Below, one piece after another: positions 42,623 to 51,093 of a stretch of DNA of 64,000 nt (its first letter is position 1; each line of letters starts with the position of its first letter). This stretch comes from SpSt-501 sp963700055. Lineage in GTDB: Bacteria > Desulfobacterota > Desulfobacteria > Desulfobacterales > SpSt-501. The position numbers and the translations under genes are program-made. The DNA is taken from contig CAVOWH010000024.1 of assembly GCA_963700055.1 (NCBI GenBank), positions 310,001 to 374,000 on the forward strand. The letters run 5' to 3'. The notes below the pieces were generated by a model. That model did no database searches. It saw only the letters and a list, made by a program, of their open reading frames with translations, and was not told the DNA's origin.

Positions 42623-43389
42623 AGCCGATGCTCCACTGCAAGCGCTACGGCTCCGGCGCGCCCCTTTTTATCCTGCACGGACTTTTCGGCTGCTGGGACA
42701 ACTGGCACCCGGTGGCGAAGGCGCTTTCCCGGCGTTTCTGCGTTTTTGTCCCGGACCTGCGCAACCACGGACGCTCCTTTCACAGCCCGCGCTTCGATTA
42801 TGATGCCATGGCCGACGACCTGCAGCGGTTGATGGATGCGTTCGCGGTCGAGCGCGCCTCGCTCTTAGGCCATTCGATGGGCGGGAAGGTCGCCCTGCGC
42901 TGCGCGGCCCTGTTTCCCGAACGGGTCCAGCGGCTGATCGTCGTGGATATCACCCACAAGGCCTACCGTCCGACTTACGGCCAAGCCATCGAGGCCCTCG
43001 CACAGCTGGACCTCCGGTCGCTCGGCGGCCTGAAAGATGCCGAGGCAAAACTTCGGCCGGCGGTCCCGGATCTCGGCGTTCGTCTTTTTCTGCTCAAAAA
43101 CCTGACGCACCGGCCGGACGGAGCCTACCGCTGGAAGGTCAACCTGGACGCCGTCCGGCGCAACCTGGCGCTGATTTGCGGGCCGGTGGACGTCCGGGTG
43201 TTTCCCAGGCCCTGTCTCTTTGTCCGCGGCGCCGGATCGGACTCCATTCGCGACAGCGACTGGCCTGAGATCAAGTCCTGCTTCCCCCAGGCGCAACTGG
43301 TCACCATCGCCGGTTCGGGGCACTGGCCGCATGTGGACAACAAAGCCGTGTTTCTATCGGCCGTCGGCCGCTTCCTGGCCGCGCCCTGA
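42619..43389 (+). CDS. Alpha/beta-fold hydrolase (YbfF-like esterase)
   Basis: A 256-residue serine hydrolase. The oxyanion region is LHGLFGCWDNW, the nucleophile elbow is GHSMGGK, an acid follows near FVRGAGSDSI, and the histidine is in GSGHWPHVDN. This pattern matches short acyl esterases such as YbfF or menH-like enzymes. It starts within the last codons of the class II aldolase-like gene (ATGA overlap), so the two are functionally linked. Confidence 0.88.
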   Translation: MKPMLHCKRYGSGAPLFILHGLFGCWDNWHPVAKALSRRFCVFVPDLRNHGRSFHSPRFDYDAMADDLQRLMDAFAVERASLLGHSMGGKVALRCAALFPERVQRLIVVDITHKAYRPTYGQAIEALAQLDLRSLGGLKDAEAKLRPAVPDLGVRLFLLKNLTHRPDGAYRWKVNLDAVRRNLALICGPVDVRVFPRPCLFVRGAGSDSIRDSDWPEIKSCFPQAQLVTIAGSGHWPHVDNKAVFLSAVGRFLAAP

Positions 43390-43621
43390 CATGCTCCGCA
43401 GATTCTCGGCTGCGGCGAATCCGTTGCCGTCTTGGCGGTAAGAGGTCCCCGGGCGCAGCCGATGGGGAATCGCTTTGCGCGCTTTACAGCAAAAGCGAAT
43501 GGTGCTAAGGTCAATTTTTTTAATACAAGCCATCTCAGCGGGTTATCTGCATAGAGAACCCTTCGTACCGGTCTTGCCAGGGGTTGGCGCGGTAGCCGGT
43601 TCGCAGGGCCGACAAGGCTGA

Positions 43622-43882
43622 ATTCATGGCTCGAACGAGCGTTTTAGAAAAGCCGGGGGACGTTCAGCCGAGGGCTACGAGGCCATCCGACGCTTGACGG
43701 CTCGCGGCATTCCGACCAACAACACCGTCTCCCCGGTCATCTCCCAGCTTGTCGCCTGCATGCAGGCCGTGTCACAAGGTCTGGCGCAAGCGCGGGCCGG
43801 GGGCGCGGAGCTGAGCCGCTCAAGGTCCCCGATTTGGTCGACCCTTCGGTTCGACGTGCGCCAACCGCATTCTAGGAGCTAA
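43622..43882 (+). pseudogene. Remnant resembling the internal part of a transaldolase-like gene
   Basis: The frame open from 43622 reads ...AEGYEAIRRLTARGIPTNNT, then VSPVISQLVACMQAVSQGLA and ...LSRSRSP, before losing similarity and stopping at 43880. The TARGI-P-NNTVS and AVSQGL patterns resemble transaldolase-family proteins, of which this would be about one fifth. No start codon or ribosome binding site fits. The whole 43390-43884 gap (495 bp) holds nothing else recognisable except the AGGAG of the next gene. Confidence 0.4.
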
Positions 43883-43884
43883 AC

Positions 43885-44859
43885 ATGGGAACCCCGCCTG
43901 CCGCAGGCGGATCGTCGCGGCCCTCCGAGCAGATCCTGCTCGGCATTTACCGCAGCATTTATGCCACACGGCAGTTCGAGCTCAGGTGCATCGGGCTCTA
44001 CCGCCAAGGACTGATCCGCGGATACCTGCACCCGTACATCGGACAGGAGGCGATCGCCGCCGGTGCCTGCGCGGCGCTGAACACGGCAGACTACATCGTC
44101 AGCACGCACCGCGGTCATGGCCATTGCATCAGCAAAGGCGCGGACCTGAAGCGAATGATGGCCGAAATCATGGGCAGGACCACGGGCTACTGCCGCGGAC
44201 GCGGCGGCTCGATGCACATTTCCGATAAGCAGGTCAACAACCTGGGCGCCAACGGCATCGTCGGCGGCGGCATCCCTATTGCCACCGGTGCCGGCATGGG
44301 AATCAAGGTCCGCGGAACCGACCAGGTCGTGGTGGCCTTCTTCAGCGACGGGGCTTCCAACAACGGGGTCTTCGCCGAATCCCTGAACCTGGCCGGAACC
44401 TTTGGGTTGCCGGTGATTTACCTGCTGGAGAACAACCACTATGCCGCCTCGACCCCCATTGAGTGCGCCACCGGCTGCTGCGACCTGGCCGGTCGCGGAC
44501 CGGTGTACGGCGTTCCCGGCATCTGTGTGGATGGAAACGACGCACTGGCCGTGTACCAGGAAACCGCCGCCGCCGTCGCGCGGGCGCGCTGCGGGGAGGG
44601 TCCGACCTTGATCGAAGCCAAGACCTACCGCCACGGCGGCCACCACGTGAACGACCCCGGCCTGTACATGGATCCGCAGGTCCTGGCGGACTGGAAAACA
44701 CGCGATCCCATGATCCTGATGCGCCGGGCCATCGTTGACGACCTTCGGGCGGCGGCGATCGAAGCGCAGGTGGATGCCGAACTGGATACGGCCGTGGAAT
44801 TCGCCACGAACAGCTCCGAGCCGGCCGTGGAAGAGTTTTTAGCGGGCATCGTGGATTGA
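43885..44859 (+). CDS. acoA: Acetoin/2-oxoacid dehydrogenase E1 component, alpha subunit
   Basis: A 324-residue thiamine-diphosphate-dependent E1 alpha subunit. Typical stretches are RCIGLYRQGLIRGYLHPYIGQEA, HRGHGHCISKGAD, GRGGSMHI and the ThDP/Mg motif FFSDGASNNG (family consensus GDG; here SDG, with the Asp and Asn kept). AGGAG lies 9 bp before the ATG. With the beta subunit it decarboxylates a 2-oxoacid, or cleaves acetoin, onto lipoyl-E2. The gene order matches acoABC or pdhABC; no dihydrolipoamide dehydrogenase gene is in the window. Confidence 0.92.
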   Translation: MGTPPAAGGSSRPSEQILLGIYRSIYATRQFELRCIGLYRQGLIRGYLHPYIGQEAIAAGACAALNTADYIVSTHRGHGHCISKGADLKRMMAEIMGRTTGYCRGRGGSMHISDKQVNNLGANGIVGGGIPIATGAGMGIKVRGTDQVVVAFFSDGASNNGVFAESLNLAGTFGLPVIYLLENNHYAASTPIECATGCCDLAGRGPVYGVPGICVDGNDALAVYQETAAAVARARCGEGPTLIEAKTYRHGGHHVNDPGLYMDPQVLADWKTRDPMILMRRAIVDDLRAAAIEAQVDAELDTAVEFATNSSEPAVEEFLAGIVD

Positions 44860-44863
44860 TGAA

Positions 44864-45835
44864 ATGATCGAAATGATGTACCGCGAAGCCCTCCGACGGG
44901 CCCTGGACGAAGAAATGCGGCGCGACCCGCTCGTTTTTCTGATGGGGGAGACGATTGCCGAGCGCGGAGGCTCTTACAAGGTCACCGAGGGCTTGTGGCA
45001 GAAATACGGCCCCGGGCGGGTGATCGACACGCCCATCGCCGAGGCCTCTTTCACGGGCATGGCGGTCGGCGCCGCTCTGGTCGGCTGCCGACCCGTAATC
45101 GAAATTCTCTTCATCGACTTCGCCATGCTGGCCATGGACCAGATCGTCAACCAGGCGGCCAAGTACGATTTCATCTCCGGCGGCCAGGGGACCGTGCCCA
45201 TGGTGCTCAGGACCCAGGGGGGCTCCGGCAACGGACTGGCCGCCCAGCACTCCCAGAGCCTCGAAGCCCTGTTCTACCACATCCCCGGGCTCAAAGTGGT
45301 GATGCCGTCCACCCCGCACGACGCCTGCGGTCTGCTGAAGGCCGCCATCCGCGACGACCACCCGGTGGTGTTCATCGAGCACAAGCTGCTCTACATGACC
45401 AAGGGCCTGGTCCCGGAGGAGGAGGTCGTCATTCCCTTGGGCCGGGCCGACATCAAGCGCCCCGGCACGGATGTCACGCTGATCACCTACTCCTATATGA
45501 CCCTCAAATGCCTCGAGGCGGCCGCCTTGCTGGAAGCCGAGGGCCTCAGCGTGGAGGTCGTCGATCTGAGATCCATTTCACCCCTGGATAAAGATACCAT
45601 TCTCGGTTCGGCCCGCAAGACCGGACGGGTGATCATCGTGCACGAGGCCGTCAAACGCGGCGGGATCGGCGGAGACATCGCCGCCATGCTCATGGAAGAA
45701 GCCTACGACGACCTGGACGGCCCCGTGCTGCGGATCGCCGGGCGCAACACCCCCATCCCCTACAACCTGAACCTCGAGAAGGCATGCATCCCTTCGGTGG
45801 CGGATATTGTCGAAGGCGTGCTCCGCCTGATGTGA
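44864..45835 (+). CDS. acoB: Acetoin/2-oxoacid dehydrogenase E1 component, beta subunit
   Basis: A 323-residue transketolase-like beta subunit. It begins with the characteristic MYREALRRALDEEMRRDP, followed by GPGRVIDTPIAEASFTGMAVG, the DFAMLAMDQIVNQAAKY helix and the C-terminal VEVVDLRSISPLDKDTIL and HEAVKRGGIGGDIAA. It starts 4 bp after the alpha subunit and ends 6 bp before E2. Confidence 0.95.
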   Translation: MIEMMYREALRRALDEEMRRDPLVFLMGETIAERGGSYKVTEGLWQKYGPGRVIDTPIAEASFTGMAVGAALVGCRPVIEILFIDFAMLAMDQIVNQAAKYDFISGGQGTVPMVLRTQGGSGNGLAAQHSQSLEALFYHIPGLKVVMPSTPHDACGLLKAAIRDDHPVVFIEHKLLYMTKGLVPEEEVVIPLGRADIKRPGTDVTLITYSYMTLKCLEAAALLEAEGLSVEVVDLRSISPLDKDTILGSARKTGRVIIVHEAVKRGGIGGDIAAMLMEEAYDDLDGPVLRIAGRNTPIPYNLNLEKACIPSVADIVEGVLRLM

Positions 45836-45841
45836 GCGGCT

Positions 45842-47008
45842 ATGGCGACCCGAATCATCATGCCTCAAGGAGGGCAGGACATCACCGAAGGTCTGGTGGT
45901 CCGCTGGCTCAAGGCAGAGGGTGACCCGCTCCGGCGCGGCGAGGTCATCTGCGAGGTGGAGACCGAAAAGGCTGTTTTCGAAGTGGAAGCGCCGGCGGAC
46001 GGGGTGCTCCTGAAGATCATCGCCCCGGCCGGCGCGAAAGTACCGGTCTTCGCGGTGATCGGAATCATCGGCGCCGCGGGCGAAGCCATCGATCCCGACC
46101 TGCTGGGCACGGCTGCCGCGCCGCCGGAGCCTGCACTGGATATCGCGGCCATTCGTCGCCGCGCGGCGAGCCGGGTCGGAAGGTCCGCCAGCGCCCCTGC
46201 CTCTGGAAGGGCCCGCCGGCTGGCGGCTGAAAAGGGCCTGGATTTGAGCGCGGTCGAAGGAAGCGGTCCCCAGGGCCGCATCACCGCCAAAGACGTCCTG
46301 CTGCACGTGGAAAAACGCACACTCCCGGTCGCGGCCTTGCGCGGTCGGACGACGCCCCTGTCGCCCATGCGCCGTGCGATCGCGCGCCGCATGGGTCAAA
46401 GCAAGCAGACCGTACCCCATTTCTACGCCACGGTCTCAGCGGATGTCACCGCAGCCCTGGAGCTGCGCGAACGCCTCAACCGCGAGACCGGCGGAACCAT
46501 CTCCATCACCGATCTGACCCTCAAGGCCACGGCCCTGGCGCTGAGGGCCCTGCCCGCCATGAACTGCCGGCTGCAGGCCGATCAGATCCTCTATCTGGAG
46601 GATGTCAATGTCGCACTGGCCGTCATGATAGACGGGGGAGTGATGGTGCCCGTTCTCACCCGCGTGGACCAGCTGAGCCTTGAGGAGATCGCCAGGCGGT
46701 CCGCCGCGGCCGCGGCGCTTGCGCGGACGGGGAAGCAAGCCGGTGTGGAGCCGGCCTGCTTCACGGTAAGCAATCTGGGCATGCTCGGAGTGGACAGTTT
46801 CACCGCCATCATCAATCCGCCGGAAGCCGGCATCCTGGCGGTCGGGCGGGTCGAAAAACGGCCGGTGGTGCGGAATGACACCGAGATCTGCATCCGCAGC
46901 ATGCTCAGCATGACGCTCTCGGTGGATCACCGGGTGGTGGACGGCGCTCTGGCGGCGAAATTCATTGCGCGCATCCAGCAGCACCTGGAAAATCCCCACA
47001 CCCTATAG
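45842..47008 (+). CDS. acoC: Dihydrolipoamide acyltransferase (E2)
   Basis: A 388-residue E2 with one lipoyl domain (lysine in VETEKAVFEVEAP), a peripheral subunit-binding domain (SGRARRLAAEKGLDLSAVEG followed by GPQGRITAKDVL) and a catalytic domain ending with SVDHRVVDGALAAKF, the HxxxDG motif. It carries acyl groups from E1 to coenzyme A. The complex needs an E3, which must be encoded elsewhere. Confidence 0.95.
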   Translation: MATRIIMPQGGQDITEGLVVRWLKAEGDPLRRGEVICEVETEKAVFEVEAPADGVLLKIIAPAGAKVPVFAVIGIIGAAGEAIDPDLLGTAAAPPEPALDIAAIRRRAASRVGRSASAPASGRARRLAAEKGLDLSAVEGSGPQGRITAKDVLLHVEKRTLPVAALRGRTTPLSPMRRAIARRMGQSKQTVPHFYATVSADVTAALELRERLNRETGGTISITDLTLKATALALRALPAMNCRLQADQILYLEDVNVALAVMIDGGVMVPVLTRVDQLSLEEIARRSAAAAALARTGKQAGVEPACFTVSNLGMLGVDSFTAIINPPEAGILAVGRVEKRPVVRNDTEICIRSMLSMTLSVDHRVVDGALAAKFIARIQQHLENPHTL

Positions 47009-47086
47009 CAGACGGAATGCCCGGGGCAGCGGTCGGAGGTTCAGGGAAGCTGAAATTTTTCTGCGGGAGCGCAGAGGGACGGGCGG

Positions 47087-47518
47087 CTAGCGGCCGGCGT
47101 TGCGGGTGTTTCGGAACATGGCTGGCAGCCCGCAGAGTATCAAGAGGTCTCCCAAGGGGCCGCCGCAGACCAGCACCACGGCTGACAGCAGAATCGAGAA
47201 AATCCCCACCTCGGAGTCCACCAGATAAGCCTGCAGGCTCGCGGGCGTGACCGCCAGAGAAATCAGATCGGCGGCGGCCAGTACCGCCAGCCCCCAGGCC
47301 GCCCAGCGACGGCGCCTCCACAAGGCGACCCCGCAGATCAGCAGCGGCAGTGCTCCCAATAGATACTTCCATCCGACCCACCGCAGAACCGCCTCCGGAA
47401 GCGCCGGCTCATATGCCAGCCAGAGCACGGCTTTGAAAATGGCCAGCCAACCGATGGCCCACAGCGGCCAGGGATAATCGGTATTCATACGCTCGGCGGG
47501 AAACAGCTTCAGATCCAT
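47087..47518 (-). CDS. Small integral membrane protein, unknown
   Basis: A 143-residue protein with about four hydrophobic segments (WAIGWLAIFKAVLWLAY, YLLGALPLLICGVALW, AAWGLAVLAAADLISLAV, IFSILLSAVVLVCGG). No family was recognised. It lies 107 bp upstream of another minus-strand membrane protein's 3' end and convergent to acoC. The start at 47518 is the only good ATG; M11 (MNTDYPWP) is an alternative. Confidence 0.6.
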   Translation of the reverse strand: MDLKLFPAERMNTDYPWPLWAIGWLAIFKAVLWLAYEPALPEAVLRWVGWKYLLGALPLLICGVALWRRRRWAAWGLAVLAAADLISLAVTPASLQAYLVDSEVGIFSILLSAVVLVCGGPLGDLLILCGLPAMFRNTRNAGR

Positions 47519-47625
47519 TCCTTCTCCACATGCGCTCGGCGGCGGACGCCACCCTAAGCGATCGGCTCAGTCAGATATGCGATTTCGATCGACATGTCAA
47601 ACGCGAAGAACGATACCGCTACCGG

Positions 47626-48237
47626 TCAGTGCAGCAGATTGAGAATCGACAAAACAATGAGCAGGCAGGAGATGGATCCCCCCAGCAGCCCGAAAAAAAT
47701 GGGGAAGCGGAAAAAAGCCGTGTCCAGACTCTTGACCGGGCGGTTGACTTTATCGATCAACACGCGGGTCTCGATCCAGCGGTTCATCCGCTCTTCGACC
47801 GCGCGCAGCATCCGCGGCGCCAGGATCAGGCTGAGCGCGGCCGCCACGCCGAACAGACATGCCGTGCGGCCGACCCAGGCGATGGTCTGGAATAGGATCT
47901 CGCCGAGGACGGTTTGATGGTGGATGCCGAAAAAGATCAAAGCGAAATGCGAGGCATCGAACTTAAACTGGAAAAAGAGCAAGGCAAAGACGGAACCGGC
48001 CAGCAATAGCACTCCCACCGGCCGCGGGTGGGCGTAGACGAGATTTTCGGTCTGGATCGCCTTGTCAAGGAACCCCAGCTTCCGATCGATATCCAGGCTG
48101 CGGTTGAAAACGTTGCTGATGCTTCGAGTCGTCCGCGGGGCGAACATCAGCATCAAAGACAGGGTCATGCCTAATATTCCAAACACCAGTGTCAGGATCT
48201 CGATCGTTTGAAGGCCAATTTCCCAGAGCAGGTTCAT
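47626..48237 (-). CDS. Membrane protein, unknown
   Basis: A 203-residue protein with four probable membrane helices: near residues 10-32 (IEILTLVFGILGMTLSLML), 74-92, 112-137 and 178-200. Between the first two lies a conserved-looking amphipathic stretch ISNVFNRSLDIDRKLGFLDK, mirrored after helix three by MNRWIETRVLIDKVNRPVK. The two similar loops suggest an internal duplication. Its stop and start are close to neighbours (4 bp after the end of the 48.2-49.0 kb gene), so it is co-transcribed with that gene. Confidence 0.68.
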   Translation of the reverse strand: MNLLWEIGLQTIEILTLVFGILGMTLSLMLMFAPRTTRSISNVFNRSLDIDRKLGFLDKAIQTENLVYAHPRPVGVLLLAGSVFALLFFQFKFDASHFALIFFGIHHQTVLGEILFQTIAWVGRTACLFGVAAALSLILAPRMLRAVEERMNRWIETRVLIDKVNRPVKSLDTAFFRFPIFFGLLGGSISCLLIVLSILNLLH

Positions 48238-48241
48238 GTCG

Positions 48242-49036
48242 TTACGGATCCTTCCGGCTCGCGGCCTGTGTGAGCGCTATCGCCAGCTCCTGAATTTCCG
48301 GCGCAGCGATGGCCGCCAGTTTCTTCTTGACCACCCGCGAATAGTATTCGCGTTCGGTCTTGGTCATCGGCTGATTTTTAGACTTCTTGAAAATCAACTC
48401 CTTCTGTTTTTCCGAGAACAGCAGCTCCAGCTGTGCACCCAGGTTAGCCGACCCGCCGCGCGGGACTTCGGTCGCAGGGGGCTTTCGGTCCGGCGGCCGA
48501 TCGCCCGCGAACTGCTTCAGGGCGGAGAGCATATCCGCCACGGCGACCCTCGGGCCGCCGGAAAGCTGAACATAATCCGCCGCCGCCAGGGCGGCATGCC
48601 GCGCTTTAAGGCTTTCCGCGATCTGCCGGAGATGGAAAGGGGCGGCAATATTTTCGCGGCGGAAGAGCTCGGCACTTATGAAAAGCAATTTTTCCAGGTT
48701 CTGCCGTTTGGGGTTGGACTCCCAATAGCGCCCCAGGAGACTCGAGCTGTTCAGCTCGATCCCGCGCCGGCGGCAGATGGCGAGCACGGCCGGAAAACGG
48801 GATACCAGCGCCGGATCCTGCGCTCCCGCGAGAGCATCCAGGATGATCATGATCTGAGGCGGGGACACCTTGCGCTGCTCGGAAAGCTCCAGAATGGAGT
48901 TTAGCAAGTGCAGCGCATCCCGGGGCGAGTTTTCGGAGACGGGCGTCCCGCCGGCTTCGTCCTTTTTCACGCTGAAACTCTCTGGGGTCGCGATTTTTTG
49001 TTGGATGACGCTATCATACAATGAATCCCGATACAT
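48242..49036 (-). CDS. Conserved hypothetical protein, mostly helical
   Basis: A 264-residue hydrophilic protein with no signal peptide. The start at 49036 (MYRDSLYDS) is favoured because upstream sequence in frame is AT-rich and non-coding in character. Features: a leucine-rich helical middle (ALHLLNSILELSEQRKVSPP and NLEKLLFISAELFRRENI) and a basic C-terminal segment TKTEREYYSRVVKKKLAAIA, which could bind nucleic acid. No known family was recognised. A minus-strand promoter (TTGGAT, 16 bp, TACAAT at 49046-49073) lies so close that this mRNA might be nearly leaderless. Confidence 0.65.
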   Translation of the reverse strand: MYRDSLYDSVIQQKIATPESFSVKKDEAGGTPVSENSPRDALHLLNSILELSEQRKVSPPQIMIILDALAGAQDPALVSRFPAVLAICRRRGIELNSSSLLGRYWESNPKRQNLEKLLFISAELFRRENIAAPFHLRQIAESLKARHAALAAADYVQLSGGPRVAVADMLSALKQFAGDRPPDRKPPATEVPRGGSANLGAQLELLFSEKQKELIFKKSKNQPMTKTEREYYSRVVKKKLAAIAAPEIQELAIALTQAASRKDP

Positions 49037-49045
49037 AACAAGCAA

Positions 49046-49073
49046 ATTGTATGCTAAAATACAAAGCATCCAA
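49046..49073 (-). promoter_or_regulatory. Possible sigma-70-type promoter, minus strand
   Basis: Reading the minus strand, TTGGAT (49068-49073) and TACAAT (49046-49051) are 16 bp apart. The predicted start, near 49039-49040, is only a few bases before the ATG at 49036. The surrounding 280 bp hold several ATACAA/TTGTAT sequences but no gene. Confidence 0.4.
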
Positions 49074-49319
49074 AGCGTGGGCGAATATTCGCCACGGTCG
49101 TTGTATGCAATCGGGCTAGCGATCGGTTTTGATTGTAGACATCCATCCAACCAGCCGGCGTTTGATGGAGTCTGGCCGCAACGGGGGTTGTATAAAATCC
49201 AATCCGTGTTGAAGGTTGCTTGCTCGCCAGTACACCTGGCAGGGGGGTGGGAATTGCCGGGCGCTGCATTTGGTATGTACTGAGGCATACATCGCGCGGA
49301 CGTCCGGCGAAGCGCAAAC

Positions 49320-50690
49320 TCAGCCGCGGAGGTAGACCCGCTGTCTTGACTGGGCGGCCTTGACCAGCGTTTCCACCTGCCCATCGACGTAATCGAACAC
49401 CCGCGCCTTCTGCTTGCCGGGGGCCGGCCGCAGGACCCGTCCGAGATATTGGAGCACCCGGCCGCTGAAGCGGACGGGGGTGGCCAGAAACAGGGTGGAC
49501 AGGCCGCGGCAGTCGAACCCTTCGCCGATCAGCTGACCGGTGGCAATCACCACGCGCGCCAGCCCGGCGTTCAGCCGCTCGACCACCTCCTGCCGTTCTT
49601 GGATCGGCATTTCGCCGGTCATCAGCTCGGACTCGACCTTGAAGCGGTAGCGCAGCAACGCCTGCAAGTTCTCACAATGGGCCCGGCGGTCGGAGAGCAC
49701 CAGGGATATGCCGGGGTGCTCGCGCACCTCGTCGGCCACATCCTGCGCGATCATCCGATTGCGCTCCACGTCCGCCGTGAGTTCGGAGAGCATCTTGCTG
49801 TATTCGTTGACCGGGTCGTGGAAGGGCTTGAAGCAGGTTTCGCGGACGATCACCTCCGCCGGCAGCACCTCTCCGGCAGCCACCAGGCCGGCCTTGTCCA
49901 CCTCGTGGTGCACGTCGCCGAGGTGCCAGAAAATCAGGCGGGAGAGCTGGTCGCGGCGCCAGGGAGTGGCCGAGAGGCCCAACATGAACCGGGCGTCAAA
50001 TCGGACGATCGCCTCGGTGAAGGTGCGGCTCGGGCAGCGGTGGCACTCGTCCGCCACGACAAATCCAATCTGCGGGGAGACCTCCTGCGCGCACTTGTAA
50101 AGGGACTGAACCAACGCCACGGTAATCTCGGCGCCGATCTTGATGCGGCCGCCCGCGATCATGCCGCACGCTTCGGACGGTATGCCGAGGTAGCTGCCGA
50201 TTCGCTCGACCCATTGCGCAGCCAGATCCTTGGTGTGAACGATGACGATGGCGGGCTGGCGACGCCGGGCCACCATGCTCAAGGCCATCACGGTCTTGCC
50301 CGAGCCGGTGGGCGAGTTCAGGGTCCCGAAGTCGCGCGCCAGCATCTGCTCGACGGCGGTCGTCTGAAACGGGCGCAACTCGCCTCGAAAGGTGAAATCC
50401 ACCGGCGGCAGACTGCGGCGCCGGTCGTCGAGTTGGTACTCGAGCCCCATGCGGCGGCACATCAGCAGCACCTGCCGCAGGCAGCCGCGCGGAATCCACA
50501 GCCCGTCAGCCCCCACTTTGTCGTAGAATTTGAGCACGCGCGGCGTGCCTCGGTTCCAGCGCCCCATGCGTTCGTTTTCCAGCCACTTGGGGTTCGCAAA
50601 CTCGAGCTTCTCCATGAGCGCCTGCCTGAGCGCGGGCGGGGCGCCTTTCAGCCGGAGATCATGGGCAAGGGTGAGGGTCAGCGACGGCAT
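49320..50690 (-). CDS. DEAD/DEAH-box helicase (SSL2/XPB-like superfamily II)
   Basis: A 456-residue superfamily II ATPase. Motif I is NSPTGSGKTVMAL, motif II VVADECHRCP, motif III GLSATPWRRD; the C-terminal domain has IATGQLIGEGFDCRGL and QYLGRVLRP (motifs V and VI). The N-terminal FTFRGELRPFQTTAVEQML is the Q-motif-like entry of XPB-type helicases. It probably acts on duplex DNA in repair or defence. It follows the small gene at 50714-50968 by 23 bp on the same strand. No nuclease or defence partner is adjacent. Confidence 0.9.
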   Translation of the reverse strand: MPSLTLTLAHDLRLKGAPPALRQALMEKLEFANPKWLENERMGRWNRGTPRVLKFYDKVGADGLWIPRGCLRQVLLMCRRMGLEYQLDDRRRSLPPVDFTFRGELRPFQTTAVEQMLARDFGTLNSPTGSGKTVMALSMVARRRQPAIVIVHTKDLAAQWVERIGSYLGIPSEACGMIAGGRIKIGAEITVALVQSLYKCAQEVSPQIGFVVADECHRCPSRTFTEAIVRFDARFMLGLSATPWRRDQLSRLIFWHLGDVHHEVDKAGLVAAGEVLPAEVIVRETCFKPFHDPVNEYSKMLSELTADVERNRMIAQDVADEVREHPGISLVLSDRRAHCENLQALLRYRFKVESELMTGEMPIQERQEVVERLNAGLARVVIATGQLIGEGFDCRGLSTLFLATPVRFSGRVLQYLGRVLRPAPGKQKARVFDYVDGQVETLVKAAQSRQRVYLRG

Positions 50691-50713
50691 GGCGGGGTCG
50701 GAGCCTGCAGGGC

Positions 50714-50968
50714 TCAGCTGTTTTCGTCGAGCAGGCCGCGGGCGAGCTCGATGTCATAGGCCCGGCGGGGATCGAAGCCTTTGCCGGTGTACCGGTCGGC
50801 CGCCATCCGGATGGCGCCGTACGGCACCCAGTCGTGCTGTTCCCACAGCTGGGGATCGTCGGCGTTCCACATGCGGAACCAGATCACTCCCTCGGATCCC
50901 TTCACGTACATGCGCACCCGGTGGTTGTTCGGAAACGGATAATAGTACAAGCCGCGTTCGTCTTTCAT
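50714..50968 (-). CDS. Small conserved hypothetical protein
   Basis: An 84-residue protein rich in aromatic residues: GLYYYPFPNNHRVRMYVK, GVIWFRMWNADDPQLWEQHD, then WVPYGAIRMAADRY. No cysteine motif or signal peptide. The composition suggests a compact beta fold. I believe similar short proteins occur in sulfate reducers, but no function is known. It is encoded directly upstream of the helicase, and the heptamer-repeat hairpin begins 11 bp before its start. Confidence 0.65.
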   Translation of the reverse strand: MKDERGLYYYPFPNNHRVRMYVKGSEGVIWFRMWNADDPQLWEQHDWVPYGAIRMAADRYTGKGFDPRRAYDIELARGLLDENS

Positions 50969-50978
50969 AATTAAAACC

Positions 50979-51090
50979 AGTTTTTAAGTTTTAAGTGTTA
51001 CGTTTTAAGCCAGAAAACAGCGTCGGTTCAGTTCTATGATGGCGGTGATCTATTTCTTAAAACTTAACACGTAAAACTTAAAACTCTTTG
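50979..51090. repeat. Heptamer-repeat hairpin, locus 2
   Basis: Each arm is four tandem 7-bp units. The left arm (from about 50982) uses TTTTAAG three times, with TGTTACG as the third unit. The right arm (51056-51083), read on the opposite strand, is TTTTAAG, TTTTACG, TGTTAAG, TTTTAAG. The two 28-bp arms differ at only two positions. They are AT-rich, unlike the GC-rich arms of the other loci, and separated by about 47 bp. They occupy the whole gap between two minus-strand genes. Confidence 0.9.
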
Positions 51091-51093
51091 TCA

